64,000 nucleotides of DNA from Ruminococcus flavefaciens (GCF_900143025.1 NZ_FRCT01000004.1:1-64000), one strand, 5' to 3'. Shown: positions 53,612-63,116, counted from the stretch's first letter. Notes: generated from the sequence alone by a model not told the origin. Program-made: numbers and translations.

Positions 53612-54030
53612 AACCTTACTCCTATTCGTTTTTTATTCGGTTTCATTTTTAATACTTTGCTGAATTCTGCATCAATATAAAAGATAGCAATTTGATACAG
53701 TGCAGTTATTCTTTACTTATTAGACGATATAAAAAGGGAAAACTACGCGTTTTTAATATTATACAATATACTATCACCAAAAATCAATAAGGAATATATT
53801 AACAATTCCCCGATATGTCGAGGAATGAACATCTATTGTTGATGAAAAGCTGCAAATCACGAGTAACTGAGGACAAGCGTCCGGAATATATAGAGTCCGC
53901 AGGTATCCACGAAAGAGGCTATCACATGGAATGGGCTGTTTTCGTATTCTTTTAAAGATTCCTATCTTTTGAGCTGGGAAAGAAACTGAAAATTGAATTT
54001 TTATAATACAGCATAAGAGATATTTTGTAT
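53612..54030. other. Intergenic stretch between divergent genes
   Basis: About 420 bases with no gene. It holds an inverted ATTCCCCGA/TCGAGGAAT hairpin near 53802-53825 and a coding-like tail VTEDKRPEYIESAGIHERGY (about 53862-53955) without a start, possibly a remnant. The promoter of the LRR gene was not resolved. Confidence 0.4.
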
Positions 54031-54060
54031 TTGACAAAAGTAGTGATCATAGAGTAAAAT
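54031..54060 (+). promoter_or_regulatory. Promoter for the lipoprotein gene
   Basis: TTGACA (54031-54036), 18-base spacer, TAAAAT (54055-54060), about 45 bases before the start. Confidence 0.75.
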
Positions 54061-54107
54061 ATTATATACGCATTAATCTTTGTATTCAATTTATAAGGAG
54101 ATGTACT

Positions 54108-55301
54108 ATGAAGAATTATCAGAAAGTTACTGCGCTAATCGCAACAATGAGTATTATGTCATGCTTCATTGTTTCATGCGAAAAAACAGAAAAAAATGAG
54201 TTAACGGCAGATAGTATTATCGATGTTTCGACAGTTGCCCCCATTGAACTTGATGAGCTTCCAAGAGGTGAATACGAATGTTACGAGTTAGATTATTTAA
54301 GCGGAATAAAAGATATTACAGGTATTTCACCGCTGAATAACAATCGTTTCCTTGTTATCTCTGAAGAATGTTCAGCGGGCGGTGAGGCATACGGAGCTCT
54401 CAAATATCAGAAATTGTATATTGCTGATGACACAAATAAAAGTGTGACTGAGATCACTCCAAATTTGAACGTGAATGAAACAGCATATTCTTCTGCAATG
54501 GGTACACGAGATGGTAAGATCTTCATTGCCGTTATTGAGCCCGAATATAGCTCCGGAAAAGATCCGGGGCATGATGAGGAAGAAAATTTCGCACAAGATC
54601 ATATAGATTTCCTATTTAATCATGCAAAAAATGTTAACTATAAGCTTTTTGAAATCAACACAAGCGGTGAAGTTATATCGAAAAAAACGATTGACATTGA
54701 CTATAACAGAAAAAGACCTATAAACTGGCTTATATGTGATGATTACTGGAACGGAAATATCGTAATTACCGGAATAAGAGCATATAACGGTGAGAAAAAT
54801 GCGGTTTATTATATTATAACTCCAAAAGGTACCATTAAGAGAGAAATAGAAAACTATATCTCATATTATGGTCCAACTGTGAGAAAAGCAACCTCAGACG
54901 GCAGATTTTGTATGATTGGTACAGACTATGATGCTACTGAACCTGCTGATAAAATTTATTTTTATGATAAGGAGAGTTCAAAATCAACTGAATCATATGA
55001 TATAAAATGTGTGGATTTTGGATGCGAATCAAGATCTTCTAGTTTAGTTGCAGGAACCATCGGGCACGGAAACGATCTTCTGTATTTAAGCTCCGATATA
55101 GGTCTTTTCTCTTATGATACAGAAGGAAACTATGAAAATATTATCAATTACATTAATCTAACACCTAATAATACTGAAATTCAGAATGTTTTAACTCTTG
55201 ACAATAACAAGGTTCTTGTTTTGGGAAGATGTTATCTTGCTAATGAAGGCTGCACAAAAACAAAATTATTTGCATTCACAAACATTACCGCAAATAATTA
55301 A
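54108..55301 (+). CDS. Lipoprotein, beta-propeller-like, unknown function
   Basis: Exported protein of 397 residues with a lipobox (FIVSC, Cys at residue 25). The mature part has repeating blade-like strands (FLVISEECSAGGEAYGA, KIFIAVIEPEYS, NIVITGIRAYNGEKNAVYY, FCMIGTDYDA, NDLLYLSSDIGLFSYD, VLVLGRCYLANEG) suggesting a beta-propeller. No catalytic signature. AAGGAG precedes the ATG. It precedes the subtilase gene by 48 bases and may share its transcript; a substrate-binding or inhibitor role would be speculative. Confidence 0.7.
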   Translation: MKNYQKVTALIATMSIMSCFIVSCEKTEKNELTADSIIDVSTVAPIELDELPRGEYECYELDYLSGIKDITGISPLNNNRFLVISEECSAGGEAYGALKYQKLYIADDTNKSVTEITPNLNVNETAYSSAMGTRDGKIFIAVIEPEYSSGKDPGHDEEENFAQDHIDFLFNHAKNVNYKLFEINTSGEVISKKTIDIDYNRKRPINWLICDDYWNGNIVITGIRAYNGEKNAVYYIITPKGTIKREIENYISYYGPTVRKATSDGRFCMIGTDYDATEPADKIYFYDKESSKSTESYDIKCVDFGCESRSSSLVAGTIGHGNDLLYLSSDIGLFSYDTEGNYENIINYINLTPNNTEIQNVLTLDNNKVLVLGRCYLANEGCTKTKLFAFTNITANN

Positions 55302-55349
55302 TAACTCAGCTATATCAAATTTATTGTAGCAGAAAGGATATAATACTTT

Positions 55350-57515
55350 ATGAACAATCGCATGAAAAAAACTATTATCAGTTCAATTTTAATCGCTTCA
55401 ATTTTAAACAATATTACCCCATATAATGCAGGAGCAAATTCGGATAATATTGAAAACTATGACATGACGACTCTATACGATACATCTGTCCATGACAGCG
55501 AAACTATTGATGATCAATACATAATCGTTACAAATGACGAACTGTCCGAAGATGTTGACTCAGTACAGCTTACTCCCGAAACTATTGATTCGGATCAGGA
55601 AATGTATGTGGTAAATCTTGACAGTGAGCAAGCTGAAGCATTATCTAATGATAAAAATGTCACTATCCTTGAAGAAGATTTCATTGTTTCCGCAAATAGC
55701 CTGTATCCTCTTAACACAAATTATTATAATCCAAAGAACAGAAGGCCGCACGCTTTTCATGAAAATCAGGAACACAATGATCATGAATGGAATATTCAGC
55801 TGATAAATGCAGAAGATCTTAGTGAGCAGGTAAAATCGCCGGATAAAGTCAAAGTTGCAATCATTGATTCCGGTGTGGATCGTATCAGCAATATTTATGT
55901 AGAAGATTCCGTTTGCTTGGTTCCTGAAGAAGATCAGATAACGACCATGTTTGAGGATCTTACCGGACATGGTACCGCAATTGCAAGTATAATTGCAGGC
56001 AGCGGAGAGGACGGTATTCTTGGAATCAATCCGGATGCGGAAATATACTCGGTGAAAGTACTGGATAAAAATAATAATGCACCCGTAAGCCGTATTATAG
56101 AAGGAATATATTGGTGTATCGATAATGATATCGATATTATTAACATGAGCTTTGGTACAAACAGGTTTTCACCTGCCCTTGAGCAGGCTGTTAAGGATGC
56201 TTATAATGCAGGTATCCTGATGATCGGAGCTGCCGGAAATAATGCAGGTGAAGTAGAATATCCTGCGGCTTTTGATGAAGTAATGGCAGTAGGTGCTGTT
56301 AATACAAATGCTCAGATGAGTGATTTCAGCAATACCGGAGAAGAACTTGAAATAGCAGCTCCAGGCGAAAAGATCAAAGTAGGAAGTTTCTTTTGCGGCA
56401 CAAGTGTTACTCACGGAACAAGCATAGCCGTTCCACACGTTGTTGGTGTTGCTTCACTTCTCTGGGAAAAAGATAAGTCAAAATCAAATGAGTTTATCCG
56501 CCAGCTTATTGAATATAGTGCTAAAAATATTGATAATACCGACGATTGCGGACTTTTAGATGCGGATTATGCTTTAAGCATCTATGATACTTTTACGGAG
56601 AATTTTGATAATGAACTATCAAAAGTAAATGATCTGGCTATCCCACAAAATGAGCAGATTGCAACTACATATGAAGAAATTGATGATGATGAGAATTATG
56701 TCGAAGGCCGTTGGTCTAAAAAAGAGCATCAAAAAATTGTCGGTAGTGTAGTGGCAAATTTGGGCATAAGTGATGATGAGCTTAAGGTTATTAAAGAAGG
56801 TGCTATATATCCTGATATTGTATTAAATAAAGCATCAGATCATCCCCAATGGCATGGATATTTTGCAAACGGTTGTAATTATATAGGATGTTACCAGCTT
56901 GTCCAGCGAATAGGCAAGGGTGCTGGAAATATCGATTGTTATTCAGATAACAACAATCCAATCCCAGGTTTAGATAATGATGATTATCTGGCAATAAAAA
57001 ATTGTTTTGGAAGAAAGTCAGAGACTTTTTGTAATAGGAGTTATAAAAGTATAATCGAGGAAGAATGTCATTTAACATACGACTTAAATACGGAATCCGG
57101 ACGAAAACAGGCCTCAAGATACAGAAGATGTTTCATTTATGGTCTTTCTATGCATATTATGGCGGATACATTCGCTCATTCTGCATATACCATAGACGGC
57201 AAAAAAATCAATCATGACGGTGGAACAGGAAAAGTTGGAAAAGCAGATAACAAAAATTATCTTAAATCACGATATGACTGTTCTAAAAGAGGTGTTGGCA
57301 AGGCTTTACAAAATCTCCAAAGAAATGCTGCATATGGATATCTGGATTTTGCAACAGCTTGTGAATGCGAATATAATCTGACTGACCACACTTTTTATAT
57401 CAGAAATTTATTGATTAATGCATTCACAAATGGAATGTCAAAGGATTTGCACCTTTTAGATGTGATAAAATATGTTGACCTAACTTTCAATCGCGGTGAT
57501 AATTATACTCCTTAA
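55350..57515 (+). CDS. Subtilisin-like protease with an extra C-terminal alpha-helical domain
   Basis: Secreted S8 serine protease of 721 residues. Signal peptide, propeptide (about 40-120), then the catalytic domain at about 165-400: VAIIDSGVDRI (Asp), LTGHGTAIASIIAG (His), the oxyanion Asn in AAGNNAGEV, and SVTHGTSIAVPHVVG (Ser). The C-terminal part (about 450-721) is a different, helix-rich domain with SKKEHQKIVG, YPDIV, and YGLSMHIMADTFAHSAYT, a His/Asp arrangement resembling zinc-dependent phospholipase C-like folds. The fusion suggests a bacteriolytic or lipolytic module tethered to a protease; its activity is not known. Confidence 0.88.
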   Translation: MNNRMKKTIISSILIASILNNITPYNAGANSDNIENYDMTTLYDTSVHDSETIDDQYIIVTNDELSEDVDSVQLTPETIDSDQEMYVVNLDSEQAEALSNDKNVTILEEDFIVSANSLYPLNTNYYNPKNRRPHAFHENQEHNDHEWNIQLINAEDLSEQVKSPDKVKVAIIDSGVDRISNIYVEDSVCLVPEEDQITTMFEDLTGHGTAIASIIAGSGEDGILGINPDAEIYSVKVLDKNNNAPVSRIIEGIYWCIDNDIDIINMSFGTNRFSPALEQAVKDAYNAGILMIGAAGNNAGEVEYPAAFDEVMAVGAVNTNAQMSDFSNTGEELEIAAPGEKIKVGSFFCGTSVTHGTSIAVPHVVGVASLLWEKDKSKSNEFIRQLIEYSAKNIDNTDDCGLLDADYALSIYDTFTENFDNELSKVNDLAIPQNEQIATTYEEIDDDENYVEGRWSKKEHQKIVGSVVANLGISDDELKVIKEGAIYPDIVLNKASDHPQWHGYFANGCNYIGCYQLVQRIGKGAGNIDCYSDNNNPIPGLDNDDYLAIKNCFGRKSETFCNRSYKSIIEEECHLTYDLNTESGRKQASRYRRCFIYGLSMHIMADTFAHSAYTIDGKKINHDGGTGKVGKADNKNYLKSRYDCSKRGVGKALQNLQRNAAYGYLDFATACECEYNLTDHTFYIRNLLINAFTNGMSKDLHLLDVIKYVDLTFNRGDNYTP

Positions 57516-57567
57516 GAGTACACCTATTTTCAGCAATAAAATATAATGAGCCTCTTAAAAAGGCTGT

Positions 57568-57610
57568 AAAACAGTCTCCTGTGATAAAAAACACAGGAGA
57601 CTGTTTTTTA
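57568..57610. terminator. Bidirectional terminator
   Basis: ACAGTCTCCTGTG and CACAGGAGACTGT arms flanked by AAA and TTTTTT, between the convergent subtilase and glycosyltransferase genes. Confidence 0.92.
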
Positions 57611-57622
57611 GCTGCCAAATCG

Positions 57623-58777
57623 TTATAAATTATACTTCAAAATATGTTTTATTATAATATCGATACCGCCTTGTGAACTTAGCTTCTTGCCGAGTTCAGA
57701 CGCATTTCTCCGCACATTTTCTGAACCTATGACTTTATCAGCCTTACTGCGAATGATATCAGTTCTGAACTGCCTGTGCGGAATGATGATACCTGCTTTG
57801 TTTTTCACAACAGAAACCGCATTGTATCTTCGTTCAAAGACTTTACCCGGAACTATCATCTGCGGAACTCCGTGAAGCAGACCATCAACTACACTGTTCT
57901 GACCACCGTGGTTTATAAACAATACCGCCTCGTCAAGAAGCTCATTGAAGTTCCAGCGCGGAGCTATATGAATATTGCCTGTATTCTTCGCTTTCAGGTA
58001 CTTTGAAGCTATATACACTTCATACTCCGAATCGCTGAAAGCTTTGCTTAACTCCCTTTCTGTCAACCCTGCTGAAACTGTTCCGTTTCCCATATATACG
58101 ACTATCTTGTCTCTGAGCCGTTCAGATGTATTGATATTTTTCAGCGCACCGCAGAAAGTTACGTTTTCTTTTTCAATAGGTTCAAGCTCATGGATACTCG
58201 GACAAAAGCACTCATCAGCCCAGTCAAATAGCTCCAACACACACTTTACCTGCGGAAGTTTTTTCTCTTTCAGATACCTGTTCACGCCCTTTGCAAGCTT
58301 AGGAGAATTTGCATATTCAGGCTGCGTTGGATAACTGACAGTTGTAAACAGCTTCTTCTTTTCAAGTTTTGCTGCAATCATAGCGGGTATACTGAATTCC
58401 GAATAAACAATATCAGGTTTGAAACTCCTTATAGCTCTGCGAACGCTTGCAACGCTTTTCACAAGATATCTATAAACCGAATTTCCTGTCAATCGTAGAA
58501 CTTCATCAAAGCTCTTTACCGTTTTTCTTGAAGTTATCCCCAGCTTCTGCGCAACATGAAACACATTTGAAGCTATGATCTTTGGCATTCCAAGCGGAGC
58601 AGGAACGTCAAGGAAATAGTTCTTTATACCGCATATTTCGGAATAGTTGACATCTTCTGCTATACAGGTCACAACGTCTATCCCTGCCGCAGCTGCACTT
58701 TCAGCAAGCAGTCTGCAACGAGAGAATGGTCCTGATGTTTCAGCCATTGCTGCCATAGGTACTATAAGTAGTCTCAT
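57623..58777 (-). CDS. UGT-like glycosyltransferase (GT1)
   Basis: GT-B fold glycosyltransferase of 384 residues related to macrolide/glycolipid transferases. The N-terminal LLIVPMAAMAETSGPFSRC (acceptor side), DIVYSEFSIPAMIAAKLEK, and the C-terminal donor region NIHIAPRWNFNELLDEA with INHGGQNSVVDGLLHGVPQM (the HGG and nearby Gln of the GT1 donor site). It should transfer sugar from a UDP-sugar to a small lipophilic acceptor. Only 35 bases separate it from the upstream MATE gene, so both are one operon, compatible with export of a glycosylated compound. Confidence 0.85.
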   Translation of the reverse strand: MRLLIVPMAAMAETSGPFSRCRLLAESAAAAGIDVVTCIAEDVNYSEICGIKNYFLDVPAPLGMPKIIASNVFHVAQKLGITSRKTVKSFDEVLRLTGNSVYRYLVKSVASVRRAIRSFKPDIVYSEFSIPAMIAAKLEKKKLFTTVSYPTQPEYANSPKLAKGVNRYLKEKKLPQVKCVLELFDWADECFCPSIHELEPIEKENVTFCGALKNINTSERLRDKIVVYMGNGTVSAGLTERELSKAFSDSEYEVYIASKYLKAKNTGNIHIAPRWNFNELLDEAVLFINHGGQNSVVDGLLHGVPQMIVPGKVFERRYNAVSVVKNKAGIIIPHRQFRTDIIRSKADKVIGSENVRRNASELGKKLSSQGGIDIIIKHILKYNL

Positions 58778-58812
58778 AAATTTGCTCTTCCTTATTGTTT
58801 TTTCATTAATGA

Positions 58813-60135
58813 TTATTCTTTAAAACCAATACTGATATTCTCTTTTTTGAGGAAGTAACGGTATGCAAGATAAGATACAACTGTGTCAAATGCATTTCCG
58901 CAGCCGAACATCAGCGCTATACCGATGAGGGTAGGCTTCCATGCCCCGCAGAGATACAGAACAAAGAATGTCCCGTAATAAATGCTGTTTGTAACTACAG
59001 ACTCAAACAGCATATACTTTGTTTTGCCTCTGCCGTAGAACGTTGCATCGAACACATTCTGAAACGCATATAAAACGTAGAACCCGAACAGCAACATTAC
59101 AAGCTTAAACAGCTTGTCTACGTCGCTGTAATTGAGGACATACTGCATGAACGGCTTGTACAGTGGGATAGTTACTACCCAGAGCAAGCAAGTCATTGCA
59201 GTGATAGCAAAGTATCCGTAAGTATTATTTCTGACAGCATTCTTATCTTTAGCAGTCTCCTGCTTTATAAGCTCGCCAAGCTGAGTTATAGGCAGCAGCA
59301 TCCAGCCCCAGATAAAGTTATTGGCTACCCAGTAGGTGCCCTGCTCCCCCACCATGTTCACCATACGCGATACCATAAGCATATATGCGATATTTCTGAC
59401 GAATGATTCCAGTCCAGATATGCTGCCTATCTTAAAGAAATCCTTCATCCAAGCAAACGACAGCTTTGTTTTCTTGAATACAGGATAACCGCATTTGCTT
59501 ATAAGGACTGCCGCAATAATGAACAGGAGCAGGTTGGAAATGATATTGGATATACCAATACCGTTTACTCCGCACTTCAGCGATACAGGAAGCGACGAAA
59601 CCAGTAATGTATCAAGTATGATACTCAGGATAAGCTTCGCAGCCGTAATAGCAAAGACAAGCTTGTCTTTGCCTATAGTTATCAATGCGACACAGATAAA
59701 GCTATAGAGTATACCGAATATATTCGCTATGCACTCTATCCTGATATAGCTTGCAGACTCCGTAAGTATATCCTGTGATACTGCCATAAATTTAAGAAGC
59801 GGTTCAACGAATATCAGCACAAGTACAGAGCAGACCGTATATATTCCGAGCGATATGATCAAGCCGCTTCGTATCCTGTTGGAATACTCCTCTTTATCTG
59901 AAACAGCCTGTCCCATAAAAAAGTAAAGCGGCAGGATTATAGCTTCATTTATGACCTCGTACAGCAGATTTACCCATGAAAGCTGTCCTGCTATGGAATA
60001 AGGCCATTCTCCCGGCAGCTGCCCGAGGAAAAAGGTTCTCAGCGTAGTATACAGCGTCGGACATAGTCCCATTATGAGCAAAGCGATAAACATTCTTCCG
60101 TTTATATTCTTCAATGAACTCTTAATTTTTTCCAT
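58813..60135 (-). CDS. MATE-family efflux transporter
   Basis: Integral membrane antiporter of 440 residues with 12 predicted helices, MATE family. Family segments include the first half MFIALLIMGLCPTLYTTLR, NEAIILPLYFFMGQAV, and the second half SGLESFVRNIAYMLMVSRM and LGELIKQETAKD. A subfamily with an altered gating loop. The frame opens at 60153, but GGAG seven bases before the ATG at 60135 fixes the start. It shares an operon with the downstream glycosyltransferase, and its promoter is back to back with that of the carbonic anhydrase gene. Confidence 0.88.
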   Translation of the reverse strand: MEKIKSSLKNINGRMFIALLIMGLCPTLYTTLRTFFLGQLPGEWPYSIAGQLSWVNLLYEVINEAIILPLYFFMGQAVSDKEEYSNRIRSGLIISLGIYTVCSVLVLIFVEPLLKFMAVSQDILTESASYIRIECIANIFGILYSFICVALITIGKDKLVFAITAAKLILSIILDTLLVSSLPVSLKCGVNGIGISNIISNLLLFIIAAVLISKCGYPVFKKTKLSFAWMKDFFKIGSISGLESFVRNIAYMLMVSRMVNMVGEQGTYWVANNFIWGWMLLPITQLGELIKQETAKDKNAVRNNTYGYFAITAMTCLLWVVTIPLYKPFMQYVLNYSDVDKLFKLVMLLFGFYVLYAFQNVFDATFYGRGKTKYMLFESVVTNSIYYGTFFVLYLCGAWKPTLIGIALMFGCGNAFDTVVSYLAYRYFLKKENISIGFKE

Positions 60136-60175
60136 ACTAAATCTCCCACACACAAACCGTGCACAAATTTTCTTT

Positions 60176-60226
60176 ATTATAGCATAGGTCTTAGCTATTT
60201 ACAAGACCAGACATTGGTGTTATAAT
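60176..60226. promoter_or_regulatory. Divergent promoters sharing one -35 hexamer
   Basis: TTACAA at 60199-60204 serves as -35 on the plus strand with TATAAT at 60221-60226 (16-base spacer), and its complement TTGTAA as -35 on the minus strand with TATAAT at 60176-60181 (17-base spacer). The carbonic anhydrase and MATE operons would compete for one box. Confidence 0.65.
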
Positions 60227-60286
60227 AGATGAAATGAAGATACCGAAAAAACTCGCAAGCTCAGGAAAGAAATAAAGGTGAATACG

Positions 60287-60856
60287 ATGAAAGAATACAG
60301 AATAACAGCAGAAGAGGCGAAGAAACGTCTCACTATCGGCAATCAGAAATATATCAAGTCTAACGAGCTATCAAGCGATGTTTCTCCCGATACGCTTCTC
60401 AGGTTTAGTCAGAGCGGTCAGCAGCCCTATGCAATTATAATTACCTGCTCTGATTCAAGGGTGGTTCCGGAGCTGATATTCTCAGCAGGGATAGGCGACC
60501 TTTTTGTTATCAGAGTTGCAGGCAATGTCATCGACTCCCACCAGCTGGGAAGTATAGAATATGCGGCTGAACATCTCGGCACGGGACTTATCGTTGTGCT
60601 CGGACACGATCACTGCGGAGCGGTTGACGCTGCCATGAACCACGAGCCAGACGGATATATCAAGTACATCACGGACGAGATAGTAAAAGCAATCGGTGAC
60701 GAAAAAGACGAAGTGAAAGCCTGCTGTCTTAATGTAAAGCACAGCTGCGATATTATCGAGCACAGCCTTCAGATTCAGAAGGACGAAGAGGAATACGGAC
60801 TTAAAGTGCTCGGAGCTATCTACCACCTTGAAAGCGGCGAAGTAGAGTTCCTGTGA
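60287..60856 (+). CDS. Beta-carbonic anhydrase
   Basis: Zinc enzyme of 189 residues interconverting CO2 and bicarbonate. The zinc ligands are in TCSDSRVVPE (Cys with the Asp-Arg dyad) and GHDHCGAVDA (His and Cys). The rest fits the beta class: GDLFVIRVAGNVID and SIEYAAEHLGTGLIVVLGH. Length is typical. The start at the ATG (60287) follows AAAGGTG; a GTG nine bases earlier is also possible. It is followed by a small unknown gene. Confidence 0.95.
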   Translation: MKEYRITAEEAKKRLTIGNQKYIKSNELSSDVSPDTLLRFSQSGQQPYAIIITCSDSRVVPELIFSAGIGDLFVIRVAGNVIDSHQLGSIEYAAEHLGTGLIVVLGHDHCGAVDAAMNHEPDGYIKYITDEIVKAIGDEKDEVKACCLNVKHSCDIIEHSLQIQKDEEEYGLKVLGAIYHLESGEVEFL

Positions 60857-60880
60857 TACAGCAGCTCCGGGAGAAAAAAT

Positions 60881-61345
60881 ATGTTGAGATTTAAAGAATG
60901 GACATTCAGTTCAAATGATAGCGATATAAAGCACAAGGTTACAGATATTCGCTTATATTCCGATGACAATGAAAAAATTGAAATAGAATTCAAGCCTGTT
61001 CGTATTTATTCCCAAACAGACAGTACCATGCAATGGGAAGACTGGAACTTCTATGACAGCATATATATCTATAAAACGGACTATGAAAAGCTTATCCTGT
61101 CATCTATCCGTCCGCTGTTTCCTGTAACGGATCCTGATCCCAATGGCTTTGGCGTTCAGGAATGCTTCGATCTGACATCTATAAATTTCTTTGGAAAAGA
61201 TGACTGGAAAAAGCTTATAGATAATCTGGCTGAATGTATCGAAACTTCTGCGGAAGAAGAAAAAGAATTCTATAACGCAGTGATCAAGTACTTAACGTAT
61301 TTCATGGAACAAAGTGACTGGTTCTGTATAGAAGGCAACCTATAA
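60881..61345 (+). CDS. Unknown 154-residue protein
   Basis: Soluble acidic protein, no signal peptide or membrane helix, no recognised family. Visible features: MLRFKEWTFSSNDSD at the start, beta-rich middle (RLYSDDNEKIEIEFKPVRIY), LTSINFFGKDDWKKLIDNLAE and a late acidic helix. It lies 24 bases after the carbonic anhydrase gene and may share its transcript; GGGAG precedes its start. Confidence 0.65.
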   Translation: MLRFKEWTFSSNDSDIKHKVTDIRLYSDDNEKIEIEFKPVRIYSQTDSTMQWEDWNFYDSIYIYKTDYEKLILSSIRPLFPVTDPDPNGFGVQECFDLTSINFFGKDDWKKLIDNLAECIETSAEEEKEFYNAVIKYLTYFMEQSDWFCIEGNL

Positions 61346-61385
61346 GCATATCTCCTTTTGATAATTCCTGACCATATACAAAACT

Positions 61386-61420
61386 GCTCCCTGTGTAATA
61401 AACACAGGGAGCTTTTTTTT
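61386..61420 (+). terminator. Terminator after the carbonic anhydrase operon
   Basis: GCTCCCTGTG and CACAGGGAGC arms, loop TAATAAA, then eight T residues. Same stem as at 16134-16167. Confidence 0.92.
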
Positions 61421-61452
61421 CTATTTATCGACCGGATAAATTGACCTCATTC

Positions 61453-62040
61453 TTATTTTCTTTCTTCGATTAACATAATATCTGATAATTCACTTTTTGT
61501 ATCATCAAATAAAAGACTTAAAATAATATTATCTTTTTTATATTCGAGGTAAGATTCCGTCTGTATACTCGTTTCGCCAAAGCTTGATGTAAAATCTTCA
61601 ATTGACGTTTTGTAATCTAAGCCATTGATCTTGATATAATCATTTTCGGGCGATTTGGCATCAACTAAAACTACTTTCTTCTCTGAATTATTATCAGTTT
61701 TATCTCCTTCGATAGCTATAGTACAAATGTAGTCTTTACTGTTATACATATCATAGATCGTATAATCGTCATCATGAATATAAACACCATTTTCAAGCTT
61801 ATAATCGTTGCCGAGCTCGCCGAATTTAAAAGGGAAAACAAGCGTATTTTCACAAATACTTATATTTGTGATATCAGATTTTTCGTTTTCAACTTTATTA
61901 GTGTCGGTAGTATTTTGCTGTACATGGATACTGTCGCTTGCAGAAACATCATTTTTCGATGTTTTATCACCACTGCATCCACTTAATGCATTGACTGAGC
62001 AGAACAGCAGCAAAAGAAAAGGTAACAGTTTGTTTTTCAT
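61453..62040 (-). CDS. Small lipoprotein of unknown function
   Basis: Exported lipoprotein of 195 residues with a lipobox (ALSGC, Cys at residue 22), a Ser/Thr/Asn-rich linker to about 55 and a folded part of about 140 residues (VFPFKFGELGNDYKLENG, ILSLLFDDTKSELSDIML). No family recognised. It lies 28 bases after the Cys-rich gene upstream and closes that minus-strand operon; a convergent terminator lies beyond. Confidence 0.75.
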   Translation of the reverse strand: MKNKLLPFLLLLFCSVNALSGCSGDKTSKNDVSASDSIHVQQNTTDTNKVENEKSDITNISICENTLVFPFKFGELGNDYKLENGVYIHDDDYTIYDMYNSKDYICTIAIEGDKTDNNSEKKVVLVDAKSPENDYIKINGLDYKTSIEDFTSSFGETSIQTESYLEYKKDNIILSLLFDDTKSELSDIMLIEERK

Positions 62041-62067
62041 TTTTTCCTCCTATATCATGCCAAATAT

Positions 62068-62979
62068 TCAGAACAGATCCAGCATACTGTCGAGATATAT
62101 CTCTTCACGAACTGTAAGCTGGTAGTGCGGCTTTGTGAGATAATAAAGCAGAAATTCGAGATTGACAGCACTTCCCAATCCTCTGCCTTCTATTTTGAAA
62201 TTGGAAAATCCGAGGGGCAGATAGGCGCTGATGATGTCATCTGTACTGATAAATCCAGGATTTTTCATTGCTTTTGAAAAACGGTATCCGTCCTTGGCAT
62301 CAGGTGCGGTACAGATATGCTCGGGACAGTTTTCTCCCAGATTTTTCCGGCTTACATTTTCATAGCAAGCTTTTCTGTCTTTACAGTAAAACGAGCAGCA
62401 TTCATTGCACAGAAACTCGACCTTATCTTTCTGGACCTGCGAGAGTGTATCAAGTTTATCGTACATCTTATTCAGTCTGAAATCAGGAATAACATATTTA
62501 AAATCACTCCGCTCCGTTTCCTTTAAAAACTCATTGAAATCAGTCTGTACCTTCGTAGTCGAGGAAACGAAGTAAAGGTCGGGATAATTATTCTTAATAT
62601 GTTCAAGCAGAAGATCAGAGTGGATTATCACACCATTCTGTACACCTTTGCTTCCTGCGAAAAGCTCACACAGAGCATTGCATTTCCTGTCGGTGAGATG
62701 TTCAGGTTTTAAAAGCGAATTGCTGAAAGTAAGCCTTGAAGAAATACCGTATTCATTCATAAGTGCGAGTACATCTTCAGCTTTACATTTGCCGAATCCT
62801 GCACGTCCGCCCCCCCAGATACAGTCTGCTGGAGCACCATAGACAGATGCTATTTCGCACCAGTCGTAGAAAAATTCCCGTTGCTCACGGTACAGCGGCA
62901 GAAACGCACTGTACAGTTCATAGAACTCAAACAGCCCCGGAAGATGAAAATAAGCTTTATTTTTTGCAGTGTTTTCCAT
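62068..62979 (-). CDS. Cys-rich conserved protein, likely metal or cluster binding
   Basis: Cytoplasmic protein of 303 residues. A TIM-barrel-like N-terminal half (LFEFYELYSAFLPLYRE, GAPADCIWGGGRAGFG, GISSRLTFSNSLLKPE, NGVIIHSDLLLEHIKNNYP) is followed by a cysteine cluster (LCNECCSFYCKDRKACYENV, CPEHIC) and FKIEGRGLGSA. The barrel plus cluster resemble peptidase U32 or radical-SAM-like enzymes, but no CxxxCxxC is present. Family not named. Its start lies inside a 27-codon upstream frame and has no good ribosome binding site of its own, so it is probably translated by coupling. Confidence 0.6.
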   Translation of the reverse strand: MENTAKNKAYFHLPGLFEFYELYSAFLPLYREQREFFYDWCEIASVYGAPADCIWGGGRAGFGKCKAEDVLALMNEYGISSRLTFSNSLLKPEHLTDRKCNALCELFAGSKGVQNGVIIHSDLLLEHIKNNYPDLYFVSSTTKVQTDFNEFLKETERSDFKYVIPDFRLNKMYDKLDTLSQVQKDKVEFLCNECCSFYCKDRKACYENVSRKNLGENCPEHICTAPDAKDGYRFSKAMKNPGFISTDDIISAYLPLGFSNFKIEGRGLGSAVNLEFLLYYLTKPHYQLTVREEIYLDSMLDLF

Positions 62980-63040
62980 ATGTGATCACACCATTTTCTT
63001 TAATTTTAGATATAGTCTCCTTGATCTCAACTGTATCCAT
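62957..63040 (-). CDS. 27-residue upstream frame coupled to the Cys-rich gene
   Basis: ATG at 63040 with AGGAG 9 bases upstream opens a short frame (MDTVEIKETISKIKENGVIT, then YGKHCKK) that overlaps the following gene start by 23 bases in another frame. The strong ribosome binding site belongs to this frame, so it could be a real small protein or a leader needed for coupling. No homolog recognised. Confidence 0.4.
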   Translation of the reverse strand: MDTVEIKETISKIKENGVITYGKHCKK

Positions 63041-63116
63041 TCTACTTTTCTCCTGTTATGAGTTTATACCGCTTTATGATGTGGACAAATATTATCTAAT
63101 CATCTAAACTATATAA

